Assembly: GCF_000516985.1 (NCBI RefSeq)
Contig: NW_006917098.1
Span: 2,568,309 to 2,632,308 of the forward strand
Direction: 5' to 3'
DNA: 64,000 bases
Origin: Pestalotiopsis fici W106-1
Lineage: Eukaryota; Ascomycota; Sordariomycetes; Amphisphaeriales; Sporocadaceae
Shown in pieces: positions 12,173 to 22,972 of this stretch (positions are counted from its first letter, which is position 1; each line of letters starts with the position of its first letter). A program made the position numbers and the translations under genes. Below the pieces are notes generated by a model. It saw nothing but the letters and a program-made list of their open reading frames with translations, was not told the origin of the DNA and did no database searches.

Positions 12173-15100
12173 ATGACCAATTCTGCTGAGACGGGCGACT
12201 CCTCTGAAGCCGAGCTTGACCTTCACAATCAACAACAGTCCCTTTCGAAATCTAGCTCGTCCACAGGTCTAGAGTCTTCTTCCTCAATCCCATCGACTAC
12301 TCCTCCTGCAGCCCAATATACAAGTCAAGATACAGATCAACGGACGGGATCAACTCTTGCCGGTATAACAATGGCAACAGACGACAGTTCTCGAACACTA
12401 TCTCCGCAACATACAGAATCGATACATCCTCGAGATGACTATCAACACCTACAACACCATCAAAGTGGTGGTACAGTCCAGCGAGAACCTCCTCGACGAC
12501 CAACGCCGTTGATCACTTCGGTAACAGGGCTGGCAGGGAATGAGCAAGACTCTTCCTTTGATCATAGTGCCTCGACTGCGTTCCCCGATTCAAACCGATC
12601 GGTTTCTCGCAAGAGGTCGGCGCCGAATATTATTGACGAAGCGAACAAATACCCAAGAAATCAAGAACTCAATTTATACACGCCAGAGAGCTCGCGGTCG
12701 CTGGCTTTTGCTGGGGGTCCTGGTGATCCGAGAGAGCTCATTTGTCTCTGTACCAAAGCGCCCAAGGTACCGAGACCAAGAAATGGTATGTATTATTTCA
12801 AGTCTTGTGTCCTTCTCCCCTCTTGCTTTCTCTCCTTGCTTCGTTTTGTTCCACACCTCTGTTTCTATTCCCACTTCTCGTATTTGTTTGATACTTCAAT
12901 CGAATCTTTGCACAATATGCTACTTTCGACTTGATTCTCGGCTCGGCTGCATGGCAACGCCAACTGGTTTCAAACCTCATTTACTGGACTCTATGCAATT
13001 TAATTACATTGACGGCTAAGCAAGCGCTTGTCTTGCCCAGTACCCGTGTCCTGAGACGGACAAACAGAGTCCTTGGGACACACTTCTTTGTCGCTCTTCC
13101 CGTTGTGCGGTCAAAAGGGTTCTACAGGAAAAGAATTATGATGTCCACACACTTATTACCCAATCAAAGACTCTCATAGTAATATCCTCGCGTCCTCCCA
13201 TCAACAAGAGGAGATGACCGGTGGAAACTTTTCTTCTTATGCCTTCTTTGCAACTCACTTGCCTTGAAAACGACTTGCACCTTTCAATATTCAGACGGCT
13301 GACAATACTTGACGTGTAAATACAGCTTTCATTCTATACCGTCAACATCATCAGGCCTCGGTCGCCGCACAGCACCCTGGTCTTGCGAATCCGGAAATAT
13401 CGAAGCTCATTGGCGAGAAGTGGCGTGAGCAGCCCGAGGAGGTCAAGGACTCTTGGAAACGGTTGGCCGAAGAAGAAAAGCTTCGGCACCAGCGCCAGTA
13501 TCCGGACTACCGCTATCAGCCACGGCGAGGCGGTAAGAACGGAACCAGTGGGAAACCGGCGCCCGGTGCTTCGGCTGACGACCCGGGCCGCTGTCAAAAG
13601 TGCGGCGGAAGATTCATCGCGACCCCCAGAACACCAAGTACACCGTTCAGCGCAGCCATGACACCGGCATTCGCAAAACCCATGGCCGCGGGTCTTCCAC
13701 CTGGTGCTCATGTTATGAGCGGTGGCTACGTGACGCTAGGGACAATGGTGCATAATTCCAATGCCAGGGTCATTGAGACGGACCATCCAATGAGACGTGG
13801 TAGCAATACAAGCATGATGAGTGTAGACTCGCACGGCCGAAGATACACACAGCCATATCTCAGAGACATTGATGAGGACTATGCCATCATGAGCCCTACA
13901 GCACCACCTCACAAGCGACCACGTTACAATAATGGATACATACCCGTCAGCCCTCCACTGACATATATGCCGCTTCCTCCAGAGCCCAGGTACATCCAGC
14001 AGCGATCGAGTACAACCGGCTCACCCATGTCTACCATGGGCTATGGACCCAACCCCATGTCTCGAGTATCACAGCACCAGCACCAACAGCAGCACCAACA
14101 GAGTTCGTATCACCAAGCTCATATGCAGCCTCCGCCACGGCCGAGCGTGTCATACGCCGGTGGTGTGCCAATGCAAATCTCTTCTTCGCATGGCACGATT
14201 CCTGGATTTGACGAATCGCTACGATTGCCGCCCCTCCAGACACAGATGCCCGACTCGCCGAGCATGACCTCGGACTCTGGTGCAATGGTGACTTCAACGC
14301 AAGGTCCGACAGGGCTGGGAATCATGGCTCCTCACACCCACCAACAACAGCAACAACAGCCGCCGCCGCTATCTTCCGGACCGCATCCACCATCACCGGG
14401 TCAGCGACCGCAGTGGCTTAACAGACTCGAAATGCTCCGTGCCATTAGTCCACCGCTCAAGAACCCCGGCGGTAGTCTTTTGCCTTTTGAAGTGCGCGGT
14501 CCCCTCATTGCCCTCGAAGGAGCCTCCCGGGCTATTCTAAAGGAAATCACGTCCGTTGTCGAGAAAGCATTATCGGTGTCCGGAGAGTGTAGTGTCAAGA
14601 TATGGGACGGCGCGGAATCTACCAGTCTTTCCGGGAGCCGAATCACTGGAGACGATGCATCATCGAGAAGCCATGGAGAGTCTCAAGCCGATTTCCTCAA
14701 CTTCACCAGTCCTGTAGCGAAATTCCAAGTTCAGATGCTCAAGTGGCATCGCTTGTCAGAGGAATTGGTAAAATACATCACGCACTTTCCGTCATCGGAT
14801 GCTGGCCAGTCTGCAAACGGGCCAGGAGGAGACAGAGACAAGTCGTCGACGTCGTCGTCGTCGGCGGGTGGATCAATCACGATGAGTACTGTAAATACAC
14901 CCGGACCGAAGCATGGCGCTCACCAATCTGTACACACGCTGCCGGTCGCTGTTCTCAGTGCTGGCTATTCCCTCAAGGCCTCGGACCGGTCCGCCGCTGC
15001 CCTGCACATTGCCGATGCGTATCGGCCAGACGACCACTGGCGCTGGGTGGCCACCATGTGGCGTGGTATTGTTGGCCCCGACCTCACCGTATATATCATG

Positions 15101-15289
15101 CGTTGCACAGAGCTAGAGATGAGGGTCAATCAAGTCGTCGAGTTTGCCAATGCGGGTGTCTTGGTCGTCAGGATCCCCGAGAGCGCTGGGAACGAAACGG
15201 CAGTAGTGGACGAGAGGCTGGAGCGACGGTTGGGTTTTGAGATTATGGAATGGGTGCGGAATGGGCAGTTTGGCCGAATTTCCAGCTAG
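12173..15289 (+). CDS. HMG-box transcription factor
   Basis: Two exons, 12173-12785 and 13326-15289, give 858 residues. The first exon is Ser/Thr/Gln-rich and ends in KVPRPRN; the second begins AFILYRQHHQASV, so the intron splits the start of the HMG box (residues about 199-266, with EISKLIGEKW and SWKRLAEEEK visible). A CxxC pair (RCQKCGGRF) follows at about 290, then long Pro/Gln/His-rich low complexity including HQHQQQHQQ, and a conserved C-terminal domain starting near PQWLNRLEMLRAISPP. MATA-type HMG proteins of this form bind DNA and often govern mating or fruiting in ascomycetes; the specific target is unknown. The intron is 540 nt, about eight times longer than its neighbours. It is not the mating-type gene MAT1-2-1, which is much shorter. 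The start is the first in-frame ATG. Confidence 0.85.
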
Positions 15290-16063
15290 GTCATGTTTTA
15301 TTCTCTTCTATTTGTTGGTGAAGAATCAGTGAGGAAAAAGAGAAGATCAGATATGGCTCGAGCTGGAAGAGGAGACCACTGATACAAGTTCAAAAATACG
15401 GTGGTCCTTTTGTTGGTCTAGCACAATAGCGCAGTAATGATATTCTCGGTAGGGAAGATTTTGAATAAATATTAAAGCAGTGATATTGAATAAAATTTAA
15501 GAGATTCGATTACCTGTCTTGCAATAATCTGGTAGAGTGATATACTTGCCTACATTGCGGTAGGCAGGAATGCTGGGTCTTACAAATACTAGCTGTGCGA
15601 TCTGTGGGCACTTGGCGGATTGTTTATTGCCAACAAACTCAGTATGAGACAGAGCTATTTTATCTCTCTCTTTTATCATGGCCAGGTTCCAATAATTGTC
15701 AAAAATGTCTCTTTTTAATTGGCACGTTGGGCCGCACTATTATGGCAATAGTTGTATGATACAGTGTCTAGTGTGAATATCTCCCAGAAGCACTGTACGT
15801 CAGGGGTACACTGTATTGGGTAGCTAGGTACGTATGTAGGGGGTCCGCGAAACCAACAAAGGAACGCGTCTGAGCTCGTACCGAGCAACGACAGCTTTCG
15901 ACAACCACCGACAACCATCCCACGAGCTTCAAGGCTCTGGCCATAGCACAGAAATAGCGGCATCAGCAGCAGCAGCAGCAGCAGCAGGCAATTGTGTGCC
16001 ACTGTTTACCCCTGGAAAAACATGCACAGTAACTAAACATCAGCTGCATCGGATTTGCCCACC
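15290..16063. other. Intergenic region between HMG-box and dynactin genes
   Basis: No supported gene. An AATAAA at 15464-15469 may serve the HMG-box transcript. The promoter side holds a (CAG)8 tract. Confidence 0.6.
15964..15987. repeat. (CAG)8 microsatellite
   Basis: Eight perfect CAG units lie 77 bp upstream of the dynactin start codon, in its presumed leader or promoter, not in a coding frame. Confidence 0.9.
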
Positions 16064-19000
16064 ATGTCGCGATTCAAGGTCGGGCAGACCGTCGAGATCA
16101 ATGCCGATGGCCGACTCGCCATTGTCAAGTTCGTCGGCGCCACCAGCTTCTCGCCCGGTGAATGGATTGGCCTGGAGCTGGAAGATGGCACTGGCAAGAA
16201 TGATGGCTCCGTCCAGGGCATACGCTACTTTGAGTGCGAGATGGGCAGGGGCATGTTCGTGAAGCCTGGAGTCGTTACTGTCATCAAGGAGGCCCCCCCT
16301 CCCCGGCCAAGGCCGACCGCCGCACGCTCTGGCCGAACGAGCGTCGTGCCTCAGCGACCATCCTCCATTGCGGCTGATCCAACGGCTGCTCGACGCAAGA
16401 GTATCAATGCTCCAAGCCCCAGCCCGGTTAGGTCCCGGCCTTCGAGCATCGCACGAGTATGTGATCAATCATCCAAGCTAGCAGCACAGAAAGGAATGGA
16501 ATTTTTGCTGACGTTGTATTGTTATCAAGTCCCCCACTAGGACCGAGAGACCGAATGTTGCTACTGCCGCCTCTTCAGGCTCAACATCCCGCACCGGCAC
16601 CCCTTCGAACGCACCAGCCCGAAAGCTATCCTCGGCCACCCGGCCAGCAGTTGGAGCCACAAGGTCATCTATGGGCCCTCCCGCTGCTCCTGATCCTTCC
16701 AAGAGGAGACCGTCAAATGCGGCTCCTGGTGCCAGCTCCGCAACAAGACCTACGCCTGGAAGGCCACTTTCCGGTCGCCAATCACTAGCACCCGCGGGCC
16801 GTGCTGGAACCACCCGGAGCCCGAGCGGGCGAGTACGGTCTACAGACTCATCAGGAGTTGATAGCCCTGGAAATCTCACCTCACCCAACAAGAGCGACGA
16901 AGAAATCAGTCCCGTACAGGCACGGACACAGGCTTTGGATCGGCTCACAGCAGGCGGGTACGGACCTGCAGCAGCCACAACTTCCAAGCCGAGAACTTCT
17001 ACAACCGCGGGCAGACCATCAGCTGCTGCTAACAGCGCCGCAATGAGGGAGAATGAAGACTTGAAGACCAAGCTACGAATCCTCGAATCCAAAAGATCAG
17101 AAGACAAGGAGCAGTTGAAGCAGCTAGAAAAGCTGCAAGATCAGATCACACGATACCAGACTGTGAACAAGAAGGTTGAAGAGAAGTTTATGAAGGCACA
17201 ACAAGAAGCCAACCACGCCAAGCAACGCCTCCAGGATGCGGACGCCAGGCTAGCCAGCATAGACGACCTCCAGGCTGAACATGAGACCACCATGGAACTC
17301 TTGCTCGTCGAAAAAGAAGTGGCCGAGGAGGAGTCTGAGCACTACAAGCTAGAGCTGGACTCGATCAAGTCGAGACTGGAAGAGCTGGAGCTGGAGAACG
17401 AAGTCTTGCGTCTGGAGAACACCGAATTCGAACAGGATGTAACGGCAGAAGAGAGGACCAGTGACAATTGGATTGCCCTACAGAAGAAGAACGAACTGTA
17501 CTATCAAGCCATCATCACTCTGCACGACAAGCTTGAGCAGCTAAATGAAAAGACGAGCGAAGAGATCAAGGCGCTGAAGAGTGACCTCGATGACTTTGAT
17601 AATGTCAAACAAGAATACGAAATCGCCAAGGAAAAGATCCTGGAAACCGAGGCGCGTTGCGAGCATTTTAAGGGTCAGCTAGAAGATGCACTCGGCGCTG
17701 AGGAGATGATTGAAAAGCTCAGCGAGGACAACCAAGCACAAAGCGATGTCATTGCGACACTTCGTGAGAACATCAAGGATCTCGAGGAGTTGAAAGAGAT
17801 CAGCGATGAGCTCGAGGTTAATCACCTCGAGCATGAAAAGGAGCTTGAGAAGATCATCGAGTCCAAGGACAGCAACATCTTCAAGCTGACCCAGCAAATT
17901 GTGGACCAAGACAAAGAACTCGATGACTTGGAGTACACGATTGGCAGATTCAAGGAGCTCGTCTCAAATCTCCAGAAGGATCTGGAGGATATGGAGGCTT
18001 CGAACGCCATGAATGAAGCAGAGTCAGAACAGATCAACAGCAAGTCGAGAGAGCTGCTCGATCTGAACCAGAAACTGCAAATCAACGCTGCCAAGACCCA
18101 GGCCAAGACAATTGAGCTGGAGCTCGAACGCATGCAAGCTGCCGAGGCGAAACTGCACCTTGAGATCGTCACCCTCTTCCTGCCAGAGAGCTACGAACAG
18201 GACAAGGACTCTGTACAAGCACTGCTCAAGTTCATGCAAATGGGGGTCAAGTCTGACCTCTTGGCCATGTTTGTGAAGGAGCGCATCAGTGGACGGGCCG
18301 ATGCTGGTCATGAAGACGATATATTCATCGGTAGCAACGCCATCACCAAGCTCACCTGGGTCTCTTCCATGTGCAAGCGCTTTGTCAACCATATCAAGCA
18401 CTGCTCATTGGAAGAGTTTGCCGCCTACAACGGCGCCACTTGGGAATTGGCACCTGTGGACACCAAGCTAAACTCGTGGATTGACAATCTGCAAAAGGGA
18501 TCCGGCGAGCTGCAGCTCAAGGACTATGCTGAGGTGCTATCTCGATCCACAAAGGTCTTGGAACACATGGCTGAGCAGCATATATCTGGCAACCCCGCGA
18601 CCATGGCGGACAATATGCAGATGCAGACTACACTTATGCAAGGCTACCTCGAATCCGCGGCAACTACATTCGCTGCCATGAAAGAAATGGTTCAGAGAGT
18701 GCTGCCCCAGAACACGGAGATGGAAATTGATGAGCCATGGCAGTCTTTTGATGTCAAGGTGGATCTTGCCATGGGCCAAACGAGAAGCGCAAAGGTCATT
18801 GTAACCAAGGCCGTGCGGTCATTGGAAGACCTTCAGAAGCGCAGCCTCGTGCTGAACCCAGAAGAAGTCAGTACATTTGAGGATGCCGCATCGGCTGCAC
18901 AGAGGCTCGCAGAAATGGCAGAGACGGTTGCCGTGGCTGTGCATGCTCTGACTACTGAAGCTGATCGTGCTGAATCACTCACATACTCTGACATTTCAAA

Positions 19001-20114
19001 GACCATCCACAAGGTCGTCCAGAGCGAGTTCAAGGTGGAAGACTCGGAGCTGCTGGGATCTTATCAGTCACGGGTTCGCGTCCTCACAACACAAGTAACA
19101 GATCTTGCGGCATTGTGTGCCGACTTGTCGCAGACCCAGGAGTTCGATAGGCCTGAATCTCCATGGAAGCTTCGAGCCCAAGAGATCAAGAAACTAAAGA
19201 TCAAGCCCGTCGATATTGAGGAAGAGCTACAGCAACTCAAGCAGCAGTACAACGAGGCCCGTCTCGCTATCGCAGTCCGCGAGGAGAGTTTGTCTACCTC
19301 GACCCTCCGCATCGAGACACTCGAGGCTCGTTACCGCGACTCGCAAGCCAAGGCTGCCCGAATCACGGAGATGGAGGCTCAAGTGCTTCAAGCCCAGGAG
19401 AACATGGCGAAGCTCAAGGACGACATTGAGAAGCAAGACCGCGAACTCAAGGCTCTCGAGTCAGATAGAGACCAGTGGAAGAAGACAGCTGGTGATAGCC
19501 GCGTGCTGAGCACAGATGCAACAAGCAAGGCTGGCCGTGAGCAGGCGGTTGCTACGCAACGCGAGATGGATGCTCTGCGCAACGACATTATGAGTCTGCA
19601 GGCCGCTGTACGGTATCTGCGGCAAGACAATCAACAGGCAAGGACCAAGGAGCAAGCTGCGTACGACTGGCTGTCAGAACCGCTCATCAAGCCAACTCCC
19701 GTCTTTGAGCAACGCCGTAACCTGGTGGTCAAGGAAGGCAAGGATGTCTTGAATGAGCTTCTCAGGATGGCTGGCACCGCCAAGGTATACGATCTCAAGA
19801 CACTGCCCGAGGACAAGATGGCATGGCGCCCGGCTCGCATAACACCACAACATCACGCCGCCATGCAGGCAGAGGACTTTGCAGCCTGGAAGAATTGGCA
19901 ATACTCAGTGGTGGAAAAGGCAAAGACCGTGGCCAAGACACAAACGGGACGGAGAGAGGACGCTGACCAGAGAGCCTTGATGCGGAAGCAAGCCGCGAGG
20001 TTGCGCATCCAGCTACCCGGCGAGAACGGGAAAGTGATTCCGGGCCGGGGAGACGTTCAAATCCTTGGGAGTCAGGAGTGGGAGGGTCTCCAGGGCCGGC
20101 TTGCTGTTGTTTAA
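16064..20114 (+). CDS. Dynactin subunit p150Glued (CAP-Gly, coiled-coil)
   Basis: Two exons, 16064-16456 and 16530-20114, with a 73-nt intron, encode 1325 residues. The N-terminal CAP-Gly domain (residues about 3-75) has the GKNDGSV signature at 44-50 and binds microtubule plus ends. A Ser/Pro/Arg-rich basic linker (about 78-325) follows, then a long coiled coil from about 325 (heptad-rich stretches such as LKSDLDDFDNVKQEY), a central dynactin domain (roughly 590-870) and a second coiled coil. Length and order match Neurospora ro-3 and Aspergillus nudM p150Glued. The protein is the largest dynactin subunit, recruiting and activating cytoplasmic dynein for nuclear and vesicle movement. The ATG at 16064 in CACCATGTCG is the first that leads into the CAP-Gly fold. 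It is convergent with SEC65, 401 bp apart. Confidence 0.95.
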
Positions 20115-20515
20115 GGGGTTGGTTGGTTGATATTTGGGAAGAGAGCGACCAAGTAGGTTTTTCTGATTTGTACTACTACAACCATGGGCAGCTTCAGCCC
20201 ATTTGTACTGAGCTTAATCGTTCCGCGCTTGTACCGACGATGACAGCTATTGATACCCAATATTACTTTTTTTTATATGATTACATTGAACATAAAAAAG
20301 TAGCATTAGAAATGTTTCACCTCGTTACTTTATCAAAGAGAGCCCCACTGGATTGGATTGGGTTATGAATTATTAAACGAATATTTCCCAAGTATGTGGT
20401 ATGTTCAATGAGATACTTTCTTGACCTCGTGTCCGAAGGTTGTGGTATCATGGTCCCATTGAAACCTCGCGTCACATGTCTCGTATGCATGCATGATCTT
20501 TCAAGCACCATGCAC
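20115..20515. other. Convergent intergenic region
   Basis: The 3' regions of the dynactin (+) and SEC65 (-) genes meet here. It is AT-rich around 20260-20400 with A/T-rich stretches that could serve polyadenylation on both strands. No gene is visible. Confidence 0.7.
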
Positions 20516-21385
20516 TTATTTCTTGCCCTTCTTCTTATCCTTCTTTCCTCCCTCTTCCAGCTGACCGGCACTTCCGCTCGGACCGGGGCCGCCCATGCCA
20601 CCCATTCCACCCAACATGTTCATCATGTCAGCCATGCCGCCCATGCCGCCAGGGCCGCCAGGAGCACCGCCCATCTCCCTCATCATGTCGCGCAGGGCAT
20701 TCTCGCTGACACCGCCGCCGGTCATGGCGCTGCTGTAGGCGGGGACGTATTCGTTGATCTTCCATGACTTGGGCACGGCGGGCTTGGGCCACTTCTCGTC
20801 GTCCTTGGGGTGTCCCGGCAGACCGGGAATGCGGACGTTGCGCAGGCCGGCGGAGCGCTCGCCCGTGGGGTTCTTGCGCAGGTGCTCGGCCACGAGAATG
20901 TACAAGTGGTGCTTGTTCTTGATGTCCTTGAGGTAGGGGTTGTTGGGGTCCTTGATGTTGACGCGGACGCGGCCGGGGTTCGCCCAGTCCTGCGGGTGCG
21001 TCTTCATGGCCTCAAAGACGGGGCTCACGCGCAGGGCCGCGCAGGCCGTGGCGATCTCGCGCGCCAGGGGGTTCTCGACGGCCAGGTGGGCGGGCACGCG
21101 GCGGCCCTCGGCACGGGTCCTTGACGCATCGAAATAGATGGGGTACAGGCACTGGTAGCCGGCAACGTCGGACTGCTGGATGCCCGGGCCGGGCGTCGTG
21201 GTGCCGGGGAAGAGGTTGTTGGGCTGGGCCTGCTGTTGTTGCGGAGGAGGCCGCTGTTGTTGCTGGGGGGCGGCTTTGGGGGCGACGGCGCGCAGAATAT
21301 CAGAATCGACAAAGTCGTCAATATCGCCCTCGGACGGGTCTGACAAGTCGCTGTCGGAGACCTCTTCAATGCGTGCGTGCGACAT
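20516..21385 (-). CDS. SEC65: Signal recognition particle subunit SEC65/SRP19
   Basis: A single exon encodes 289 residues. The SRP19 domain runs from about residue 75 (CLYPIYFDASRTRAEGRRV) to about 185 and includes NPLAREIATAC and the lysine/arginine-rich surface that contacts SRP RNA helix tips. The N-terminus is acidic, followed by poly-Gln/Pro (residues about 38-55); the C-terminus is Gly/Met-rich (GGMGGM repeats) and ends in a lysine run KKDKKKGKK. Fungal Sec65 proteins share this longer form compared with human SRP19. It assembles into the particle that targets secretory proteins to the ER. Coding GC is very high from 20600 to 21300. Its upstream region is interrupted by a Tc1/mariner element 176 bp before the ATG. 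Confidence 0.95.
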   Translation of the reverse strand: MSHARIEEVSDSDLSDPSEGDIDDFVDSDILRAVAPKAAPQQQQRPPPQQQQAQPNNLFPGTTTPGPGIQQSDVAGYQCLYPIYFDASRTRAEGRRVPAHLAVENPLAREIATACAALRVSPVFEAMKTHPQDWANPGRVRVNIKDPNNPYLKDIKNKHHLYILVAEHLRKNPTGERSAGLRNVRIPGLPGHPKDDEKWPKPAVPKSWKINEYVPAYSSAMTGGGVSENALRDMMREMGGAPGGPGGMGGMADMMNMLGGMGGMGGPGPSGSAGQLEEGGKKDKKKGKK

Positions 21386-21561
21386 GGTGGTTTGCTGGTG
21401 GTAGAATGTGGCTCTACATGTACAAAAAGGAAGCAGGGGATCCTTTCCACCACCTAGAAGCTCAATTGAAAGCCTTGGGAATTTGGTGGGGTTCTGAGCT
21501 CAAGGCCAGAGGGGCCAACTTTCAATGTGGGGTAGAATATTAGGTTAGTATAGTATAGGTA

Positions 21562-21597
21562 CAGCCGGTTTTCAAAAAAAACGCCAAAACTCCACGC
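21562..21597 (+). repeat. Left terminal inverted repeat of Tc1/mariner element
   Basis: Begins CAGCCGG and contains AAAAAAAACGC then CTCCAC. About three quarters of positions match the reverse complement of the right end by eye. Confidence 0.8.
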
Positions 21598-21655
21598 TAG
21601 TCGCGTACAAAACTTAATTTCGCGTATTTTGTATACCACCCACTATCCTTCAACA

Positions 21656-22812
21656 ATGGCTCGCACACCCAAAAAAGATCCCAAGCGGTTCCGCACACAT
21701 TCTACGCCTCGGCTAAGAAACAGAGTATGGGTTCGCTTTGAGTGCGGCATGCCAGCGGCCGAAATCGCCGAAAAAGAAGGCATTCTCGAGTCACTGGTAT
21801 ATGGCATCCGAAAACGCTTCCGCGCCCAAGATTGGGGAGTCAGTCGACCCGGCCGTGGCCGCCGCGGCATACTTTCTGACCGCGATAAAAGGCATTTAAT
21901 GGTTGCAGTCGGTCGAGATCCGTTCATTTCTATACCCATTTTGCGTAGAGATGTGGTTCCTCACGTATCTGTCCCGACCGTACGGCGGTTCCTCCGAAAT
22001 GCCGGCATTATGCACCGCCGCGCAGCTCGTCGACCATTTCTCACCAAAGAACATGCCAGAAAACGATTGCAATGGGCCAGGGCGATGCAGGATAAATCAG
22101 TTGAATACTGGAAAAACGTTTTATTCACAGATGAAAGCTCTGTGCAGCGTGGCCAAGGTCAACACCAGAAGTGGGTTTTCCGGCCCCTCGGTACGCATGC
22201 AGCTCTTATTTTCCCCTTATTTCAAAGTTGAATATCTCGAGCAATTTCTAACGGATTTGCAATAAAATAGGCTCCCTCGCGATCGATCCTAAATACGTAT
22301 AACCCAAAACTAAGGCTACAAAATATGGGCAGATGTTCTGGGCCGGAATCCTATATGGAAATCGGACCGCGCTGGTGGCCGTTCCCGGGGACCCCGAATC
22401 GAAAAAAGGTGGCGCGTCGGCACGAGTATATAAGTCTATCCTCGAAGAACACCTTCCTACGATAATGGATGCATCCACGGTCTTTATGCATGACAATGCT
22501 CCTATTCACACAGCTCACAGCATTGTGGATTGGCTCGAGGAGATGGCCTTCACCGTTCTGGATTGGCCCCCGTACAGCCCTGATCTTAACCCGATTGAAA
22601 ATCTGTGGTTTTGCCTTAAAGAGAGGATCTGCAAAAAGGATCCAGAACTGTCAACACTCTCCGCTAACTTTGAGTCGAAAGAACGGCTAATTACCGTTGC
22701 GGAAGATATCTGGGAAGATATCGAACAAGACCTCATCAACCGGGTCATATTAAGCATGCCGCGCCGTATTAACGCGATTATCAACGCCAGGGGCTGGTAT
22801 ACAAGATATTAA
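21656..22812 (+). pseudogene. Tc1-family DD34E transposase with one internal stop
   Basis: Reading 21656-22190 joined to 22271-22812 gives one continuous frame of 357 sense positions broken only by TAA at 22300-22302. The removed segment 22191-22270 (80 nt) looks like a real intron: GTACGC at its start, CTAAC branch-like site, AATAG at its end. Two N-terminal helix-turn-helix parts (residues about 15-60 and 75-115) precede the catalytic domain: first Asp in LFTDES, second in FMHDNAPIH, and Glu in NPIENLW 35 residues on, i.e. DD34E. The stop sits where a CAA would fit, a single CA-to-TA change. The gene is therefore almost intact but probably not functional unless the stop is read through. Without the intron the first exon would end at 22231. 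Confidence 0.82.
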
Positions 22813-22932
22813 ATTTCCCACTGTATAGCCCACTCATTTCTGTACAAAACGTATTTACTCTCCTCTCAAATAGACTGTTTTTGATAAAAATCCGTATAAG
22901 TGAACATTTGCCGATGTATAACGCCGATGCAC

Positions 22933-22970
22933 GCGTGTGGAGGATTCGCGTTTTTTTTGGAGCCCCACTG
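22933..22970 (-). repeat. Right terminal inverted repeat of Tc1/mariner element
   Basis: Its reverse complement begins CAGTGGGG and contains AAAAAAAACGC then CTCCAC, matching the left end imperfectly. It is followed directly by the TA at 22971-22972. Confidence 0.8.
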
Positions 22971-22972
22971 TA

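Larger units (their letters stand above)
21562..22970 (+). mobile_element. Tc1/mariner DNA transposon, complete ends
   Basis: The element is 1409 bp, bounded by TA at 21560-21561 and 22971-22972, as expected for Tc1/mariner target duplication. Imperfect terminal inverted repeats run about 35 bp from each end (21562-21597 and 22933-22970), sharing CAG at the tip, an A8-CGC block and CTCCAC. Inside is a transposase gene on the plus strand. Codon use and base composition are GC-normal and much less decayed than the RIP blocks at the window ends, so this is a younger arrival. Confidence 0.88.

Noticed and set aside
20810..21124. Plus-strand ORFs over SEC65
   Set aside because: These are shadows of the GC-rich SEC65 coding frame; the minus frame encodes a known protein.
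22191..22231. Early end of the transposase as a natural short protein
   Set aside because: The frame is restored downstream by an intron-like removal and conserved catalytic motifs continue, so the short version is an artefact.
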